Positions 4,998 to 11,740 of a stretch of 17,129 nt of DNA are shown piece after piece. Origin of the DNA: Cruorifilaria tuberocauda (Eukaryota > Nematoda > Chromadorea > Rhabditida > Onchocercidae); the NCBI GenBank assembly GCA_013365365.1, contig JABVXU010000870.1, positions 1 to 17,129 on the forward strand. Direction: 5' to 3'. Position 1 is the stretch's first letter. The number at the start of each line of letters is the position of its first letter. The notes beneath the pieces are model-generated. The model ran no database searches and was not told the origin of the DNA. It saw only the letters and a list, made by a program, of their open reading frames with translations. The translations under genes were made by a program, and so were the position numbers.

Positions 4998-7676
4998 GTG
5001 TGTGACTGTGTGTGCTTATATAAATCATATAAAGCAACAGTTAAAGTGTAATCTTCATTGATATTGCTATAATTCTTCAGGACAATTGGCCCTGAGGCTA
5101 TCTTCATCTTTCATTCTCCCATTATCAATTCTTATCATTATCATTAGCCTACTCTTAATCTATTTTATCATTAGCTTATTCTTAATCTATCTTATCATTA
5201 TTAGCTTATTCTTAATCTTAATCTTCCTCTTCACACAGATGCTATGTAAATTTTATAAATTTCATTTCATTAAAGTGAAAAAAGCTTAAATTCTCACCTC
5301 ATCCAAAGTGCCAGTTGTTACTTCTTCCTTTTCCTATCGCTCCCCCGCCCTCCCGCTTTCCCGCTTTCTCTCATCCATTCTTACCACTGCTCTCTTCAAT
5401 CTTACTAATCCTAAACATCAATTATTTTTTTACACTTTTAGCAGTCCATAATTTCACTCCTATCCCCGATTGCCGAGAAGTGCTCATTTGTAGTTCGTCG
5501 ATTGGTTCGGTTGATCAATCAATCAATCAATCAATCATTTAGCAAGCCAGTCTGTCTGTCCTTTCAGTGATTTTTCGCTCTGCTTCATCTTCAAGCTTAC
5601 AATTGGCTAACTGATTTAGAGGGATTAGATAAATTTAGATGAAAAAAAGATGAAGTGATAAAATGATAATAAATGTTAAGGATTAAATGTGATTAAATGA
5701 TAAGTGATAAATAGTTTAAATATAAAATACTGGCAGATAGTTATAACTGAATAAATGATAATAAACGAACGATTATAAAATATCAAATGATAAACGATTA
5801 AGTAAAAATACATAAACTGATAAGTGATAACAAATAATCTCAAAAGAATTGTGATTAAACGATCAAATGATAAACGATTACAAACCAAATGATATGATTG
5901 AGAGAATAAATGATAAGTGATTAATAATGATAGAAGCTTTCAAGTCTTTCAGAAAACTGTTGAAATATATTAAATTTAAATTTTGCAAATTTAAAATCGA
6001 TAATTGATTAATCAATTAATCGTAGAATTTATTTAATCAATCATAATCATATAATTTACAATTTATTAATAATCGATAATTGATTAATCATAAAATTTAT
6101 TTAATCAACCATAATCATATGATTTATAATTTATCAAAATCGATAATTTATTTATTAATTAATAGTATAATTTATTTAATCAATCATAGTTATATAATCT
6201 ATAATTTATTAAAAATCGATAATCTATTTATTAGTTAATCGTATAATTTATTTAATTAATCATAATCATATAATTTACGATTTATTAAAAATCGATAATT
6301 AATTAATTAATTGACCGTATAAATTATATTTGAAATTTTCTAAATTAAAATGGCAAATTTTTATTTTCCTTTTTTTTTTAAAAAATAATTTTTGATAATT
6401 TAAAATTTAAAATATTCAATCTCAATTGATAATTTCAGGCATATGGTGTTGTCTTATGGGAAATTTGTACTCTCGGTGGTTTTCCATATCCAACTGTTAG
6501 TGATAAGGATCTTCTAAAATACTTACTTCAGGGTAATCGTTTGGAAAAGCCCGTATCATCTAGCAATGAAGTGTACGTTTACGTTTTTCTTTTCCTCTAA
6601 CACGTTATTTCACGTCTTTCTTTTCACGTTCAATTTACTGTCATATAAATTTTGTTAAATGAAAACGAAGAAAATTTATTCAAATTACTCAAAGAATATT
6701 TTTACGTAAAGTAGAAAGATTGTATTATTGTGAATACTTTTAATATTAAATAATCTCAAAAAAAAAAAAGAAATTTTTTAAAAGTACAAAAAAATATTTA
6801 AAGTATAACTTACCGTTTAAAAAAATTTAAAGTAAATGAAAAAGTTAACAAGTTACTTATTGAAAGTATGCATGAGATGAAATTTTAGATATGATGTGAT
6901 GATTCAATGTTGGTCGCATAATGCAAACGATCGTCCATCATTTGCATATCTCTGTGAGCATCTTAATGATTTGAACAGTCAGCAATGCCCATATGTTGAA
7001 TTTGTTCCCGGTGATATCTTACCGCCACCTGGTTCGTTTGTTAATTTCACTAAAATTTCAAATTTCATTATTAAAAGATAAAAATGAAAGTGAAAATTTG
7101 AAAGATCGACAGCTGATCATATCGATCAATCAATAGTTTATAATATTTAATGATTGTGTAGTTTAAAAAGTTTTGATAAATTTGAAATGTTTTGAAATAA
7201 GATTATAGTGAAGAAAGAATTTTCTGTTTTAAAAATAAAGAATCTTAATTTGTAAATTCTTGAGAAAACCTGAAAGTTATGGAATAGAACGAATCGTAAT
7301 TCGTTAAATACTGAAATTATCGAGAGAATCTGAAATTGTTAAGAGAACCTGAATGTTATGGAATAGAACGAATCGTAATTCGTTAAATACTGAAATTATT
7401 GAGAGGACCTGAAACTGTTGAGAGAACCTGAAAGAGTGGAATACAACGAATCTTAATTTGTTAATTATTAAAATTATTAGGAGAACCTGAAAGATATTAG
7501 TGAATATAGAATAATTCAATTAATCATATCATTTTCATTAATCATATCATTATCAAAATAAATTTAGGTAATCGATTTCAGATGGTTACTGTGAATTAGT
7601 TGGAAGACCGATGACGCATACCGATTTATCAGCAATTACCGATTTAGAAACGACGGAAGTTGTTGATGAAAATTAA
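388..7676 (+). CDS. Receptor tyrosine kinase with split kinase domain, 5'-partial, 12 exons
   Basis: Model: join(388?..526, 717..807, 980..1151, 1347..1620, 2022..2134, 2650..2795, 3259..3384, 3816..4004, 4122..4328, 6439..6572, 6889..7031, 7582..7676). All junctions are in phase and give about 609 residues (residue 1 = codon 387-389). Seen: FN3-like domain (about 5-125; W28, LAPNEEY at 90-96, AMN at 102-104), three N-glycosylation sequons (N10, N78, N151), one membrane helix (about 177-201) followed by R/K, then a kinase domain (about 255-558). Kinase motifs: GQGAFGTV (262-269), VAVK with K289, helix-C E306, hinge MEYV (336-339), HRDLAARN (427-434), DFG (447-449), DVWAYGVVLWE, and CW..NANDRPSF. 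A ~50-residue insert between helices D and E marks the split-kinase RTKs (PDGFR/VEGFR/FGFR/Torso type, including the nematode KIN-16/VER-like groups). Inferred role: ligand-activated plasma-membrane receptor that phosphorylates tyrosines on itself and on partners. The exact family and ligand cannot be assigned by eye. The N-terminus lies outside the window. Confidence 0.9.
631..690 (+). repeat. Minisatellite in intron a-b, shared with intron d-e
   Basis: About 1.7 copies of a 36-39 bp unit containing ATATTTGTAAACATTTTTGT preceded by AAATGAAT. The same unit recurs at 1740-1850 in a different intron of the gene. Confidence 0.8.
717..807 (+). CDS. RTK exon b: FN3-like ectodomain
   Basis: TTTCAG acceptor at 711-716 and GTAAAT donor at 808. 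The exon completes the split Arg codon and encodes 30 residues including NPNAFKYRIAEMPSHVVYAE, the middle strands of the FN3-like domain. It ends on a codon boundary (phase 0), which matches the next exon. The FKYRI stretch looks like a beta-strand. Confidence 0.85.
980..1151 (+). CDS. RTK exon c: end of FN3-like domain and membrane-proximal ectodomain
   Basis: Acceptor TTTGCAG ends at 979 and the donor GTTAGT is at 1152. It encodes 57 residues plus one base (phase 1). It opens with the sequon NVT. The stretch DLAPNEEYRLTIFAMND is the typical FN3 pattern L-x-P-x-x-x-Y-x-(hydrophobic)-x-x-x-A-x-N. A cysteine follows at residue 108, and the acidic stretch TDDDK lies further on. This exon is the main evidence for calling the domain FN3-like. 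Confidence 0.88.
1208..1235 (+). repeat. (AAT)n microsatellite
   Basis: About nine ATA/AAT triplets in the 195-bp intron c-d (1152-1346). The rest of that intron is plain AT-rich sequence. Confidence 0.9.
1347..1620 (+). CDS. RTK exon d: stalk, transmembrane helix, juxtamembrane
   Basis: Acceptor ATATAG ends at 1346 and the donor GTTGTT is at 1621. It encodes an acidic, Asn-rich stalk with one sequon (NVT at 151-153), then a hydrophobic run of about 25 residues (about 177-201, from SPIIILATTFAL to CIAYCLV). A basic stop-transfer segment RKFYKNGK follows, so the topology is type I with a cytosolic C-terminus. Two cysteines at the inner membrane face (194, 195) could be acylated; that is inference. 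Translation past the donor would add only 22 hydrophobic residues before a stop, so splicing at 1621 is preferred. Confidence 0.88.
1740..1850 (+). repeat. ~37-bp minisatellite in intron d-e
   Basis: Three imperfect copies of a unit with AATGGAAATATTTGTAAAC and ATTTTTGTAAACAAA, closely matching the repeat at 631-690. The intron (1621-2021) otherwise holds poly-A/T tracts and an unused TTTTTCAG at 1943-1950. Confidence 0.85.
2022..2134 (+). CDS. RTK exon e: juxtamembrane and first kinase strand
   Basis: Encodes HSMLETNILYRQTNNLAP, then FNQIQVGGIIGQG, which is the beta-1 strand and the start of the glycine loop. It ends one base into the next Gly codon (donor GTTCAT at 2135, phase 1). The 3' end is firm. 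The acceptor is weak: CTTTAAG ending at 2021 and GTAAG ending at 2000 are both in phase, and the second would add seven residues. The strong-looking TTTTTCAG ending at 1950 is ruled out by the in-frame TAA at 1990-1992. Juxtamembrane tyrosines (YRQ, YEI) could be phosphorylation sites. Confidence 0.75.
2140..2440 (+). repeat. ACTATA-rich compound tandem array in intron e-f
   Basis: A ~38-bp unit (TTTACTTATACTACAAAAC then TTACAGAACTTAACTAT) occurs near 2160, 2203 and 2378. Between the last two lies a run of AACTATAACTATAAATT units. Short open frames here, such as one ending in NYNYKLNYNYKL, are translated repeat and not genes. Confidence 0.93.
2582..2630 (+). pseudogene. Possible decayed copy of the start of exon f
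   Basis: The stretch ACATTTAGTACTGTACGTG..CTTATGGT resembles the first ~45 bases of exon f (GCATTTGGTACCGTATGTATG..CTTATGGT), which starts only 68 bases downstream. With gaps it aligns over most of the length, but the frame is broken and no glycine loop is encoded. It may be an exonic duplication relic. Both segments are rich in TATG/GTAC, so chance similarity is possible. Confidence 0.4.
2650..2795 (+). CDS. RTK exon f: glycine loop, catalytic lysine, helix C
   Basis: Acceptor ATTTGAG ends at 2649 and the donor GTAACA is at 2796. It completes the glycine loop as GQGAFGTV, then gives VAVKQLK with the ATP-binding lysine (K289), and EKREFLAEMDIMKQ with the helix-C glutamate (E306) that pairs with it. 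The segment between strands 2 and 3 (GTAYGVEGYIGPTT) is a little longer than usual. Phase 1 at the start and phase 0 at the end match the neighbouring exons. Confidence 0.92.
2796..3258 (+). other. Intron f-g: no gene content seen
   Basis: A 463-bp AT-rich intron bounded by GTAACA and TTTCAG. No tandem array, open frame or structured RNA stands out. Confidence 0.8.
3259..3384 (+). CDS. RTK exon g: kinase strands 4-5 and hinge
   Basis: TTTCAG acceptor (3253-3258) and GTACAA donor at 3385; exactly 42 codons. It encodes VGRHPNIVAMYGCCTEP, the RTK pattern G-x-H-x-N-I-(V)-x-x-x-G-x-C, then MIMEYVPFGDLKHYLQNLRKQ, the hinge and helix D. A methionine (336) occupies the gatekeeper position just before the hinge Glu. 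The exon stops where the kinase insert begins. Confidence 0.93.
3385..3815 (+). other. Intron g-h with scattered imperfect repeats
   Basis: A 431-bp intron. Degenerate repeats of TTATTAC(T/C)(T/G)TGTTA and TTGGATCA occur at about 3410-3545, and TTATCATGATAA at 3716-3727 is a perfect 12-bp palindrome. The open frame crossing exon g into this intron (about 3240-3557) reads the exon in the wrong frame and is a shadow. Confidence 0.75.
3816..4004 (+). CDS. RTK exon h: kinase insert and helix E
   Basis: Acceptor GTTATAG ends at 3815 and the donor GTATGC is at 4005; 63 codons. The first ~47 residues are a polar, Ser/Pro-rich insert (for example SPSLPPSMHSS) with no kinase homology. This is the insert that defines split-kinase receptors. 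The last ~16 residues (DPVELQSFAIQVANGM) are helix E. FYGRD and AYHMD in the insert hold tyrosines that could dock SH2 proteins when phosphorylated (inference). ORF continuity and phase 0 on both sides argue against this being retained intron. Confidence 0.88.
4122..4328 (+). CDS. RTK exon i: catalytic loop, DFG and activation segment
   Basis: Acceptor T(9)AAG ends at 4121 and the donor GTTTGT is at 4329; 69 codons. It encodes GIVHRDLAARNILV (catalytic D429, N434), KISDFGLSR (D447), one activation-loop tyrosine (HGVYVKTSKG, Y456), PLRWLSVEAI, and STKSDVW. The usual APE motif reads SVE, with its glutamate kept (E472). HRDLAARN is the receptor and FGFR/PDGFR-type form of the loop. All residues needed for catalysis are present, so this is not a pseudokinase. 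Confidence 0.95.
4341..4377 (+). repeat. (TC)n microsatellite just after the exon i donor
   Basis: About 37 bases of TC repeats with two CCC interruptions, starting 12 bases downstream of the splice donor at 4329. Confidence 0.95.
4556..4850 (+). repeat. 24-bp tandem array with 72-bp higher-order period
   Basis: About twelve imperfect copies of a 24-bp unit containing GTAATATATTTGAATAAAGT. Two consecutive 72-bp blocks (from about 4674 and 4746) each start with GTATGAATAATATATCTGAA, followed by a TTTA(G/C)AATAATATATTTGA variant. This shows that triplets of units were duplicated as a block. Confidence 0.93.
4944..5014 (+). repeat. (TG)n microsatellite
   Basis: About 70 bases of TG repeats with a few interruptions, in intron i-j. 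The minus-strand open frame over it (His-Thr runs) is a repeat artefact. Confidence 0.96.
5133..5225 (+). repeat. ~30-bp TATCATTA/CTTAATC tandem repeat
   Basis: Three copies of a unit built from TTATCATTATTAGC and TTATTCTTAATCTA. It sits at the left edge of a less AT-rich stretch in intron i-j. Confidence 0.8.
5290..5600. other. C-rich, less AT-rich island inside intron i-j
   Basis: This stretch differs from its surroundings. It has a C/T-rich block (CGCTCCCCCGCCCTCCCGC at about 5339) and mixed sequence with CCGATTGCCGAGAAGTGC (about 5467), ending in (TCAA)n at 5513-5537. Open frames here lack recognisable domains, and I see no tRNA or snRNA signature. It could be an inserted fragment, an intron-nested non-coding gene or an enhancer. 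Confidence 0.4.
5640..5940 (+). repeat. Degenerate GATAA(A/G)TGAT repeat region
   Basis: Dense, irregular repetition of AAATGATAA, AAGTGATAA and AACGATTA words across 300 bases. No fixed period is visible. The minus-strand open frame 5676-5888 is the translation of this repeat. Confidence 0.85.
5995..6320 (+). repeat. 76-bp tandem repeat in intron i-j
   Basis: Five imperfect copies begin with AATCGATAAT at 5995, 6071, 6138, 6214 and 6290. Spacings are 76, 67, 76 and 76. Each carries ATTTATTTAATCAATCATAA and ends in a TATAATTTA block. The array stops about 120 bases before the exon j acceptor. Confidence 0.94.
6439..6572 (+). CDS. RTK exon j: kinase helices F-G
   Basis: TTTCAG acceptor (6433-6438) and GTACGT donor at 6573; 44 codons plus two bases. 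It reads AYGVVLWEICTLGGFPYPTV, then DLLKYLLQGNRLEKP. This joins directly to the DVW of the previous exon to give the conserved DVWAYGVVLWE block, so no coding sequence is missing across the 2.1-kb intron. The donor at 6573, not the GTGTAC at 6571, keeps phase with the next exon (GT|A, Val). Confidence 0.93.
6573..6888 (+). other. Intron j-k: nothing further seen
   Basis: A 316-bp AT-rich intron with A-runs (around 6760) and the acceptor ATTTTAG at 6882-6888. No repeat or open frame of note. Confidence 0.8.
6889..7031 (+). CDS. RTK exon k: end of kinase domain and start of tail
   Basis: Acceptor ATTTTAG ends at 6888 and the donor GTTCGT is at 7032. It encodes YDVMIQCWSHNANDRPSF, the conserved subdomain XI block with the invariant Arg of (D/E)RP. 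Helix I follows and then tail sequence CPYVEFVPGDILPPP. The tyrosine in PYVEF followed by acidic and hydrophobic residues could be an SH2-docking site (inference). It starts with one base completing a Val codon and ends with one base of the next Asp codon. Confidence 0.92.
7230..7500 (+). repeat. ~79-bp tandem repeat in intron k-l
   Basis: Three copies are recognisable by GGAATA(G/C)AACGAATC at 7281, 7360 and 7438. Each is followed by a TAATT(C/T)GTTAA block and ACCTGAAA boxes. A fourth, truncated copy may precede them at about 7240. Minus-strand open frames here are repeat artefacts. Confidence 0.92.
7582..7676 (+). CDS. RTK exon l: C-terminal tail and stop
   Basis: Acceptor GATTTCAG ends at 7581. 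It completes Asp and encodes GYCELVGRPMTHTDLSAITD and a short acidic end (TEVVDEN), then TAA at 7674-7676. The tail after the kinase domain is about 50 residues. GYCEL looks like a second SH2-type docking tyrosine (inference). The phase match, canonical acceptor and immediate loss of coding character after the stop make this the likely last exon. Confidence 0.82.
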
Positions 7677-7965
7677 TGATAAAAAAAAAAAGAAAATGAA
7701 TTATTTCTTTTTTTCTTCTTTCATTCTCTCTTTCTCTCTTACTTTCTCTCTTTCTCTCTTACTGTTTAATTTTTCCAAATGTCTTTTTTTTTTTGCTTTT
7801 CATATTTTAATCAAATATTCATTAAATTTAAATTGTAAAATATTTTCGTTCATTTTAATTTAAATTGCAAAGGAAAGGTGGGAAAGGCTTAGAAATATCA
7901 GTGTCGTTTAAACTTGAAAACTTTTTTCCTATCCTTTTTCCACAACAAAACTTATTCAAGCTTTC
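7677..7965 (+). other. Probable 3' UTR of the kinase gene
   Basis: Directly downstream of the TAA: an A-run, then a TTTCTCTC-rich pyrimidine stretch (about 7706-7795), then AT-rich sequence. No AATAAA hexamer was seen in this interval, so the true cleavage site is unknown. Confidence 0.5.
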
Positions 7966-8275
7966 ATTTGATAATTGATAATTGATTATTGATATTGTTA
8001 TTTGATAATTTATAATTGATTATTGAATATTACCATCCGATAATTTATAATCGATTACTGATATTGTCATTTGATAATTTATAATTGATTATTGGATATT
8101 ACCATCCGATAATTTATAATCGATTACTGATATTGTCATTTGATAATTTATAATTGATTATTGATATTATCGTTCGATAATTTATAATTGATTATTGGAT
8201 ATTATCATCGGATAATTTATAATTGATTACTGATATTGTCATTTGATAATTTATAAATGATTAGTGATATTATCA
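7966..8275 (+). repeat. 34-35 bp (70-bp dimer) tandem array downstream of the stop
   Basis: About nine units of TTTGATAATTTATAATTGAT with TATTGATATT(G/A)TC spacers. Alternating variants (ATTACCATCCGATAAT and GATATTGTCATTTGATAAT) give a ~70-bp dimer period. It lies in the 3' UTR or just beyond it. Confidence 0.94.
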
Positions 8276-8569
8276 AAAAAAACTTAGGTTATTATTTGTT
8301 TTGTAAGTAATTACTGTTTTATTGCATATTACTTCGTATATAATTATTGTTATATTTGCAAAAAATGCTATATTTCTCAGTCTCAACTTTAATTTCATTT
8401 CAAATTCATATTATATTGATTAGAAGATAGATACAGTATATAGTATTTATAAAATATAACGGTATACAGTAGATAAGTGTACAAAAATTACCTATAATGC
8501 ATGAAAAATATTTTCACCTTTGTACTAATAATAATTTAATTTATCAAATTTCATTTTACAACAAAAGGA

Positions 8570-8575
8570 AATAAA
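8570..8575 (+). terminator. Candidate polyadenylation signal AATAAA
   Basis: AATAAA at 8570-8575, about 900 bases after the stop. In DNA this AT-rich the hexamer is expected often by chance, so this is only a candidate. Confidence 0.25.
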
Positions 8576-8751
8576 AGTAATGTAATTTGCATATAATAAT
8601 AATTTTCCAAATAGTTATAACTTTTTTTTAAATTTAATTTTTAAACTTAAAAATGTTTCGAAGAAACTTTTTAGAGCATTTTCAGGGCAATAGACAATAC
8701 AGTCTACTAATATTATCATTTTTACAAATTCTTATATATGCTAATGCATGG

Positions 8752-8936
8752 AAGTATTGCTCATAACTAATTAATTTACCTAATTAATTAAAAATAAAAT
8801 TAAAAAAAATTCGATCTAAAATTTACTTTTTTTTTTTTTAAATTTTCAAATAATATTTACAGTATGTAAATGTTTATATTATCATTTATAAATGTTAATA
8901 AAAATTAATTAATTAATTAATTAATGAGCAATACTT
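8752..8936. mobile_element. 185-bp MITE-like inverted-repeat element
   Basis: Perfect 13-bp inverted ends AAGTATTGCTCAT at 8752-8764 and its complement at 8924-8936. AATTAATT sequence just inside both ends can extend the pairing. The interior is non-coding. No clear target-site duplication was seen, so this could also be a simple hairpin. Confidence 0.5.
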
Positions 8937-9184
8937 AAATATAAACTGTACAATAGTGAAATATAATTTTTTTTTTCATTTAGAATTTGTACGAAATAAT
9001 CTTTCTTTTTATCTTTTTCTATTAATTACAATTTCATTTCCTTATTTTTCTCATTTCCCAATTATATTTAGGTTCGCTGTTCAATCGTTTCGACCACTAA
9101 TCACAACTTTTTTTTTTTGTTTTCTAACTAATTCAGAGTGATAGAATAGAATTCGATGTATTATTAGCATAGTATAAATAATTA

Positions 9185-9357
9185 TAACGATAATGATAAT
9201 GATAATGATGATAACAGTAATCATAATAATAGTAATGTAATCATAATAATAGTAATAATAATGACAATAGTAATAATAATAATAGTAATAATAATAATAG
9301 TAATAATAATAATAGTAATAATAATAATAGTAATAGTAATAATAGTAATAATAATTT
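9185..9357 (+). repeat. ATA/GTA triplet microsatellite array
   Basis: An expanded AATAATAGTAAT-type array starting from GATAAT units. Its minus-strand translation is a long poly-tyrosine run, which is an artefact of the repeat. Confidence 0.96.
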
Positions 9358-9552
9358 TCACTCCATTGCATTAAATGATCATTTAATTCTAATCATAATT
9401 TTTTCTCGATTATCATCATTTATCATCCTTATCAGTTGTTATCACTAATTCTTTCATGCTACATTACCATTTGTTCACTGTCTATCGTTTTTTCCTTGTA
9501 TTAAACATTTTAGAAAATATGTGAAATGTTTCCTCTAATCATGCATAAATAG

Positions 9553-9577
9553 CCACATACACACATACACACATACA

Positions 9578-9611
<34 letters not shown>

Positions 9612-9695
9612 TGCACACACATACACATACACACACACACATATACACACATACACATATGCACGCATACACACATACACACATACACATACGCA

Positions 9696-9727
<32 letters not shown>

Positions 9728-9742
9728 CACACACATGCATAC
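9553..9742 (+). repeat. (CA)n / CATACACA compound microsatellite
   Basis: About 190 bases of CA repeats interrupted by TA and GC steps (ACACATACACATATGCACGC). Three overlapping minus-strand frames of Val-Cys repeats are artefacts. Confidence 0.97.
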
Positions 9743-10042
9743 ATCTATTAGTTTAAAATAAAATAAGTTAAAAGATATTAATCGGTTAACAAACAATCCA
9801 GTTATCAGCTTATTTCATATGAAATTTTTCATTCAATTTGTAAAAGTTCAACTAAAACATAATAAATCGCTTAACACTTATCATTTATCACTCTTTCATC
9901 TTTACCGCTCCTTATCACAATCATCCACTGAACATACTTTTAAATATACTTAATACATTTCTGCTACAAATGTGTAAGTATAATTTAGCATTTTAGTAAA
10001 ATAATAGTTTTTAAAATGATAAATGAATGAAACATTTGCACA
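9743..10042. other. AT-rich spacer, nothing recognised
   Basis: Plain AT-rich sequence with scattered TTATCA words. No open frame, repeat array or RNA signature stands out. Confidence 0.7.
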
Positions 10043-10116
10043 ACTTGGTAATACTCAGTAACTTAGTAATACTTAGTAACTTAGTATCAGTAACTTAGTA
10101 ATACTCAGTTACTTGA
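10043..10116 (+). repeat. AGTAACTTAGTAATACT tandem repeat
   Basis: About four imperfect copies of a ~17-bp unit (CAGTAACTTAGTAATACTT). Confidence 0.92.
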
Positions 10117-10640
10117 TATACTTTTATCATCAGCAAAAATTATATTTGTTACAACGAATATTTGGAATATTTGATAATAGTCAAATGATAAATTTGTAAA
10201 ATTATGAATTCGCATAATGATAATGATTAGTACAACATTCACATTCTCTCAAATTATATTATAATTTTAAATTATGGATTTAAATTTTATTTAAATTTCT
10301 ACTCTGTGATATAAGTAAGTGGTCAGATTTTCAACTATTTACTGGTAGTTTCAGTAATTGGTACTTACTAATGTAAATCTTATCAACGAGCATTTTAATA
10401 TTATTTTCTTCTTTTTGCATTAAATTTAAAATAATGGATTTTCGTCTTTCGAAGTATTTTTCAAATCAATTTCTCATTTTAATTAACTTATTTTTTTTTC
10501 ACTTTAAATATTCAACTGAATAAGAAAGAAAGTGCGAGTATTATTATGTGAAAGAATTGCTTCAAAAAACTTCGGAAAATTTTAATTTTAATTAAATGAT
10601 AATATTAGCATTTAAAAAAGGAGAAAAAATTATAAAATTT
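10117..10640. other. AT-rich spacer, nothing recognised
   Basis: No gene-like frame, repeat array or RNA signature on either strand. Confidence 0.7.
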
Positions 10641-10676
10641 TAGCTTACTTTTTAAAGTACTTAAAAAAGTAAGCTA
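10641..10676. repeat. 36-bp near-perfect palindrome
   Basis: TAGCTTACTTTTTAAAGT is followed directly by its complement with one mismatch (17 of 18 pairs). It could extrude as a hairpin or be the relic of a hairpin-ended element. No function is assigned. Confidence 0.9.
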
Positions 10677-10871
10677 ATTGAGACAACTTTCATCAAATTT
10701 TTACTTTTGATGGAACATGAGATAAAAAACTGAATCATGCAACTAAGTAACACTTTAAATGTGATAGTTGCAAGAAATAAAGTAATAAGATCAATAAATT
10801 GTTAAGATCATCAATAATTATTGTTATTATTGATATTATAATTATAAAGATGGCGTTATTGGTACTGCGTA

Positions 10872-11060
10872 TTATGATAAACGTAATCATAGATAAAAAT
10901 GATTCTTTAATGATTGCTTAAAATGATTTCTCTAATACTTTATTTATAACGATAATTATAAGGATAGTGATAATTATAATTATAAGGATAGTGATAGATA
11001 ATACTTTATATTATGATAAACGTAATCATAAATAAAAATGATTGCTTTAATACTTTAAAA
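10872..11060 (+). repeat. Local duplication of a ~33-bp segment
   Basis: TTATGATAAACGTAATCATA followed by (A/G)ATAAAAATGATT occurs at 10872 and again at 11010. The sequence between includes two copies of TAATTATAAGGATAGTGATA. Confidence 0.9.
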
Positions 11061-11162
11061 TTTATAACATTTTAAGCTCTAAAAGAAATTTCAAAATTTA
11101 AATTTCGGAGTGGAAAAAAAAACGTAAAAATGAAAATGACAGCTTTTCTAAAATTAAATTGC

Positions 11163-11309
11163 CTAGCATTGAATGCAATTTAAGGAACGATCCAAATATA
11201 TGTCATATCTGATTATTATATGGGAGAAAAAGCCTTCCACACATTCAATCCATAAATTAATTAGCCAGGACTTGTCCAAAAAAGCTTTTTTTCGTATAGT
11301 CAAACTTAT
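11163..11309 (-). other. Unidentified 48-codon open frame in a mixed-composition patch
   Basis: Open from 11309 down to a TAG at 11165-11163 on the minus strand. It includes LDKSWLINLWIECVEGFF and ends DRSLNCIQC. It uses Trp, Cys, Asp and Gly more than the surrounding AT-driven frames. There is no Met start and no domain I recognise. It may be an exon, a transposon remnant or chance. Confidence 0.2.
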
Positions 11310-11429
11310 TTATTTTACCATAATATAATCATTTATGGAATAGATAATCCCTCTGTTTTCTTTTTAAGATAAATAATTATCATTTTCTATCAATAAAAAT
11401 TATTTTATTCGAATTCTTCAAAGATTAAT

Positions 11430-11740
11430 TTAAGCATTTTTTTAATGATTTATTGATTCATTGATTTTTATTGATTCTATTTTTATTGATTTTTATTGAT
11501 TTTATTTATTGCTTTTTAAATTCAATAATTTAAGGACAATAATTAATTACTAAGTTCAATAATTTGAGGTCGATAATTAATTCCTATGTTCAATAATTCA
11601 ATAATTCAAGATCGATAATTAATTTAAAATTTTTTTTTGCTAATTTAAAATTCAATAATTTCAATAATTAAATAATTCAACAATTAAATAATTTCGATAA
11701 TTAATTACTAATTTTAAGTTCAATAATTAAAACGATCATT
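11430..11740 (+). repeat. Degenerate CAATAATT / TTTATTGATT repeats
   Basis: TTTTTATTGATT units occur at about 11440-11510. From 11520 follow units of TTCAATAATT and CGATAATTAATT with irregular spacing. Confidence 0.85.

Noticed and set aside
4922..5107. Minus-strand His-Thr repeat frame
   Set aside because: Translation of the TG microsatellite inside an intron.
1..8275. Regularly spaced repeats resembling CRISPR arrays (160, 76, 79, 24, 35 bp periods)
   Set aside because: Repeats are contiguous and degenerate with no unique spacers, and the gene context is eukaryotic.
9081..9371. Minus-strand 96-codon frame that is mostly tyrosine
   Set aside because: It is the direct translation of the ATA/GTA triplet array at 9185-9357; no gene signals.
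9510..9796. Three overlapping minus-strand Val/Cys-repeat frames
   Set aside because: All three frames of a CA microsatellite are open, which is an expected artefact and not cysteine-rich proteins.
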